From the NCBI GenBank assembly GCA_023230175.1, contig JALNXV010000154.1, forward strand, positions 1-7,996: a stretch of DNA of 7,996 nt, in the 5' to 3' direction. Source of the DNA: Candidatus Cloacimonadota bacterium. Lineage in GTDB: Bacteria > Cloacimonadota > Cloacimonadia > Cloacimonadales > WRIO01. The first letter of the stretch is position 1; every line of letters starts with the position of its first letter. The notes under the pieces are model-generated. The model saw only the letters and a program-made list of their open reading frames with translations, had not been told where the DNA came from and did no database searches. This document shows positions 6,762-7,996 of this stretch, one piece after another. The position numbers were made by a program, and so were the translations under genes.

Positions 6762-7784
6762 ATGAAATACAGTTTTCTCTGTTATCTCTTGTTGTCCCTC
6801 ATTTTCTGTTCCTGTGAAAACGGCATCAAGCCAATTAATCAGCAATATCAAGGCATGCCATATGAGGAAGAGGTATTCAGTGAACCCAAGACGGTATTCA
6901 ACCCCGCTGACTGTCCGAGCTTCTCATATGATGAAGATGAGAAATTCACCATCCTTCATCTTACAGATGTACACTTGGATTCCAATCCTTCGCTGGAGAA
7001 GACCAAAACTGAGGTATTGAACTTCATCAAGAACACCATTGAAACCGAAAAACCAGATCTGGTCATCATCACCGGTGATTTGCTTTTTGATTCTGTCAGC
7101 CCGGTGAATACGCTTCAGGCTTTTGTTGACTTGATGGATGGCTTGAAACAGAACTGGGCGTTCTGCTATGGCAATCATGACAGAGAAAAGATCTGCACAT
7201 CGGCTTTCCAGAATATAATAGAAAATTCAGATTATTGCGTATTCCAAAGCGGTCCTGATTGGGTCATGGGTGATTCCAATTATTGCATTGCTTTGACCAA
7301 AGATGGGCAGGTCAGGCAGGCTCTGGTACTTATGGACTCTAATTCATATTATCAAGGAAATAGAGAAGTATACAGCCCTATATACAACTCCCAGAAGTAC
7401 TTCTATAAGTGGGTATCAGAAAGCCTAAGTGTTCCATTGTTTGCTTTCTTTCATATTCCAATACCGGAATACAAGACACTTTGGGAACACAGGGAGGAAC
7501 TTGGCGTTATAGGAACGAAGGGCGAGGAGGTATGCTGTCCACCAGTCAATACCGGCTTCTATAATACGGCCAAAGCAAGCGGAACTGTTGCCATTTTCTG
7601 TGGGCATGATCATGTTAATGATTATTATGGGAAACTGGAAAGTGACGGGCCCACACTTGTATATGGTCGTTCATTAGGAAAACTCTGCTATGGCAATGAT
7701 GAGCTGTTCGGTGCTCGTCTGATCACTCTGGATGCTGAACATAAAACGGACTTTTCAATGCGTGACATTTTCATGTATCATTAA
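6762..7784 (+). CDS. Lipoprotein-type calcineurin-like metallophosphoesterase (Dcr2/PAP29-like)
   Basis: This 340-residue exported phosphoesterase carries the complete metal-binding set of the calcineurin-like superfamily: TDVHLDS (Asp69, His71), ITGDLLFD (Asp106), YGNHDRE (Asn138, His139), FFHIPIPEY (His231) and FCGHDHVNDYYG (His282, His284). The spacing and the segments FFHIPIPEY, GEEVCCPPVNTGFY and GHDHVNDYYG resemble fungal Dcr2 and plant PAP29-like enzymes more than nucleotidases, and Icc-type cyclases' partners are more distant still. A dinuclear metal centre hydrolysing phosphomonoesters or diesters is expected; the substrate is unknown. The N-terminus MKYSFLCYLLLSLIFCSC is a signal peptide with a loose lipobox (FCSC, Cys18), acceptable by spirochaete standards. 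The start at 6762 is the only option: an in-frame TAG lies at 6747-6749, and the next ATG (residue 32) would lose the signal peptide. There is no SD, in keeping with a leaderless message. No terminator is evident after 7784. Confidence 0.93.
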   Translation: MKYSFLCYLLLSLIFCSCENGIKPINQQYQGMPYEEEVFSEPKTVFNPADCPSFSYDEDEKFTILHLTDVHLDSNPSLEKTKTEVLNFIKNTIETEKPDLVIITGDLLFDSVSPVNTLQAFVDLMDGLKQNWAFCYGNHDREKICTSAFQNIIENSDYCVFQSGPDWVMGDSNYCIALTKDGQVRQALVLMDSNSYYQGNREVYSPIYNSQKYFYKWVSESLSVPLFAFFHIPIPEYKTLWEHREELGVIGTKGEEVCCPPVNTGFYNTAKASGTVAIFCGHDHVNDYYGKLESDGPTLVYGRSLGKLCYGNDELFGARLITLDAEHKTDFSMRDIFMYH

Positions 7785-7826
7785 AATTCATACCCGATAT
7801 AGCATTTAATGGTCGTTTTAGTGAAA

Positions 7827-7846
7827 TTATACCCTTAAGGGTGTAA
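7827..7846. promoter_or_regulatory. 20-bp imperfect palindrome, candidate operator
   Basis: TTATACCCTTAAGGGTGTAA is symmetric except for one base pair (positions 4 and 17), around a perfect 12-bp core ACCCTTAAGGGT (7831-7842). A second perfect palindrome, AGGAATTCCT (7853-7862), lies 6 bp further on. The site is 90 bp upstream of the gene starting at 7936. It resembles an operator for a dimeric regulator. As RNA it could form an 8-bp stem with a UUAA loop, but no U-tract follows, so it is not a normal terminator. Confidence 0.4.
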
Positions 7847-7935
7847 GTAATGAGGAATTCCTGAATAAACGGGACAAGACCGGTGACAGCTGCTGCTTTT
7901 CATGGTTTACTATTAATAACACACAAGGAGTCAAT

Positions 7936-7996
7936 ATGAAAAACAAAGCCGAGTTGCATAAAGTAATTCCTGCATTTGAAGGGCATGCCGTTAAGA
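7936..7996 (+). CDS. 5' end of an unrecognised gene (partial)
   Basis: ATG at 7936 follows AAGGAG (7925-7930) with a 5-nt gap, a good Shine-Dalgarno arrangement. The frame stays open for 20 codons to the window end, reading MKNKAELHKVIPAFEGHAVK. There is no signal peptide, so the product is probably cytosolic. Too little is present to assign a family. Weak promoter elements upstream (GTGACA near 7884 and TACTAT about 19 bp later) and the palindrome at 7827-7846 suggest it is transcribed on its own and perhaps regulated. Confidence 0.6.
   Translation, partial: MKNKAELHKVIPAFEGHAVK

Noticed and set aside
6608..6817. 69-codon plus-strand frame in the divergent spacer, running into the phosphoesterase gene
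   Set aside because: It has no Shine-Dalgarno, runs through the hairpin and promoter elements, and ends out of frame inside the signal-peptide coding region of the real gene.

Overview
The window looks like part of a bacterial chromosome of moderate GC content. It is rich in lipoproteins and most resembles a host-associated spirochaete of the Treponema/Sphaerochaeta type. That placement is inference: it rests on three lipoprotein-like signal peptides (one with a loose lipobox), an InlB-B-repeat plus beta-helix lipoprotein, a lipoprotein of repeated 'WKNG'-type blocks, and a membrane-bound AraC regulator. No rRNA, tRNA, phage, transposase or CRISPR signal is visible.

Layout. Bases 1-203 hold the C-terminal half of a RidA-type enamine/imine deaminase (+). 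Next (+) is a 404-residue lipoprotein (293-1507) built from about six similar blocks, possibly a beta-propeller, closed by a strong terminator (1530-1560). On the minus strand, 4887 down to 1856 encodes a two-gene unit: a membrane-spanning AraC-family regulator with an extracytoplasmic sensor region, then, overlapping it by ATGA, a membrane-anchored ABC-type solute-binding protein with no transporter genes beside it. In the same frame as the binding protein, just past its stop codon, lies a 101-codon stretch (1846-1541) with no Met codon and native-looking codon use; it may be a small TTG-started gene or a gene remnant. A second minus-strand unit (6428-5085) encodes an InlB-B-repeat/beta-helix lipoprotein with a near-consensus promoter and a clear terminator (4986-5020). 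A divergent plus-strand gene (6762-7784) encodes a lipoprotein-type calcineurin-like phosphoesterase of the Dcr2/plant PAP29-like kind; its best promoter would start the mRNA at the A of the ATG. A spacer with a 20-bp imperfect palindrome follows, then the first 20 codons of an unrecognised gene (7936 onward).

How the genes may work together. The best candidate for an unusual system is the regulator/binding-protein pair. The regulator joins an outside sensor, two membrane helices and an AraC DNA-binding domain in one protein, and its translationally coupled partner is a solute-binding protein that appears to be tethered to the membrane. With no permease or ATPase in the window, the binding protein could be a ligand-capturing co-sensor rather than a transport component. 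The other genes are envelope or housekeeping functions with no evident common pathway.
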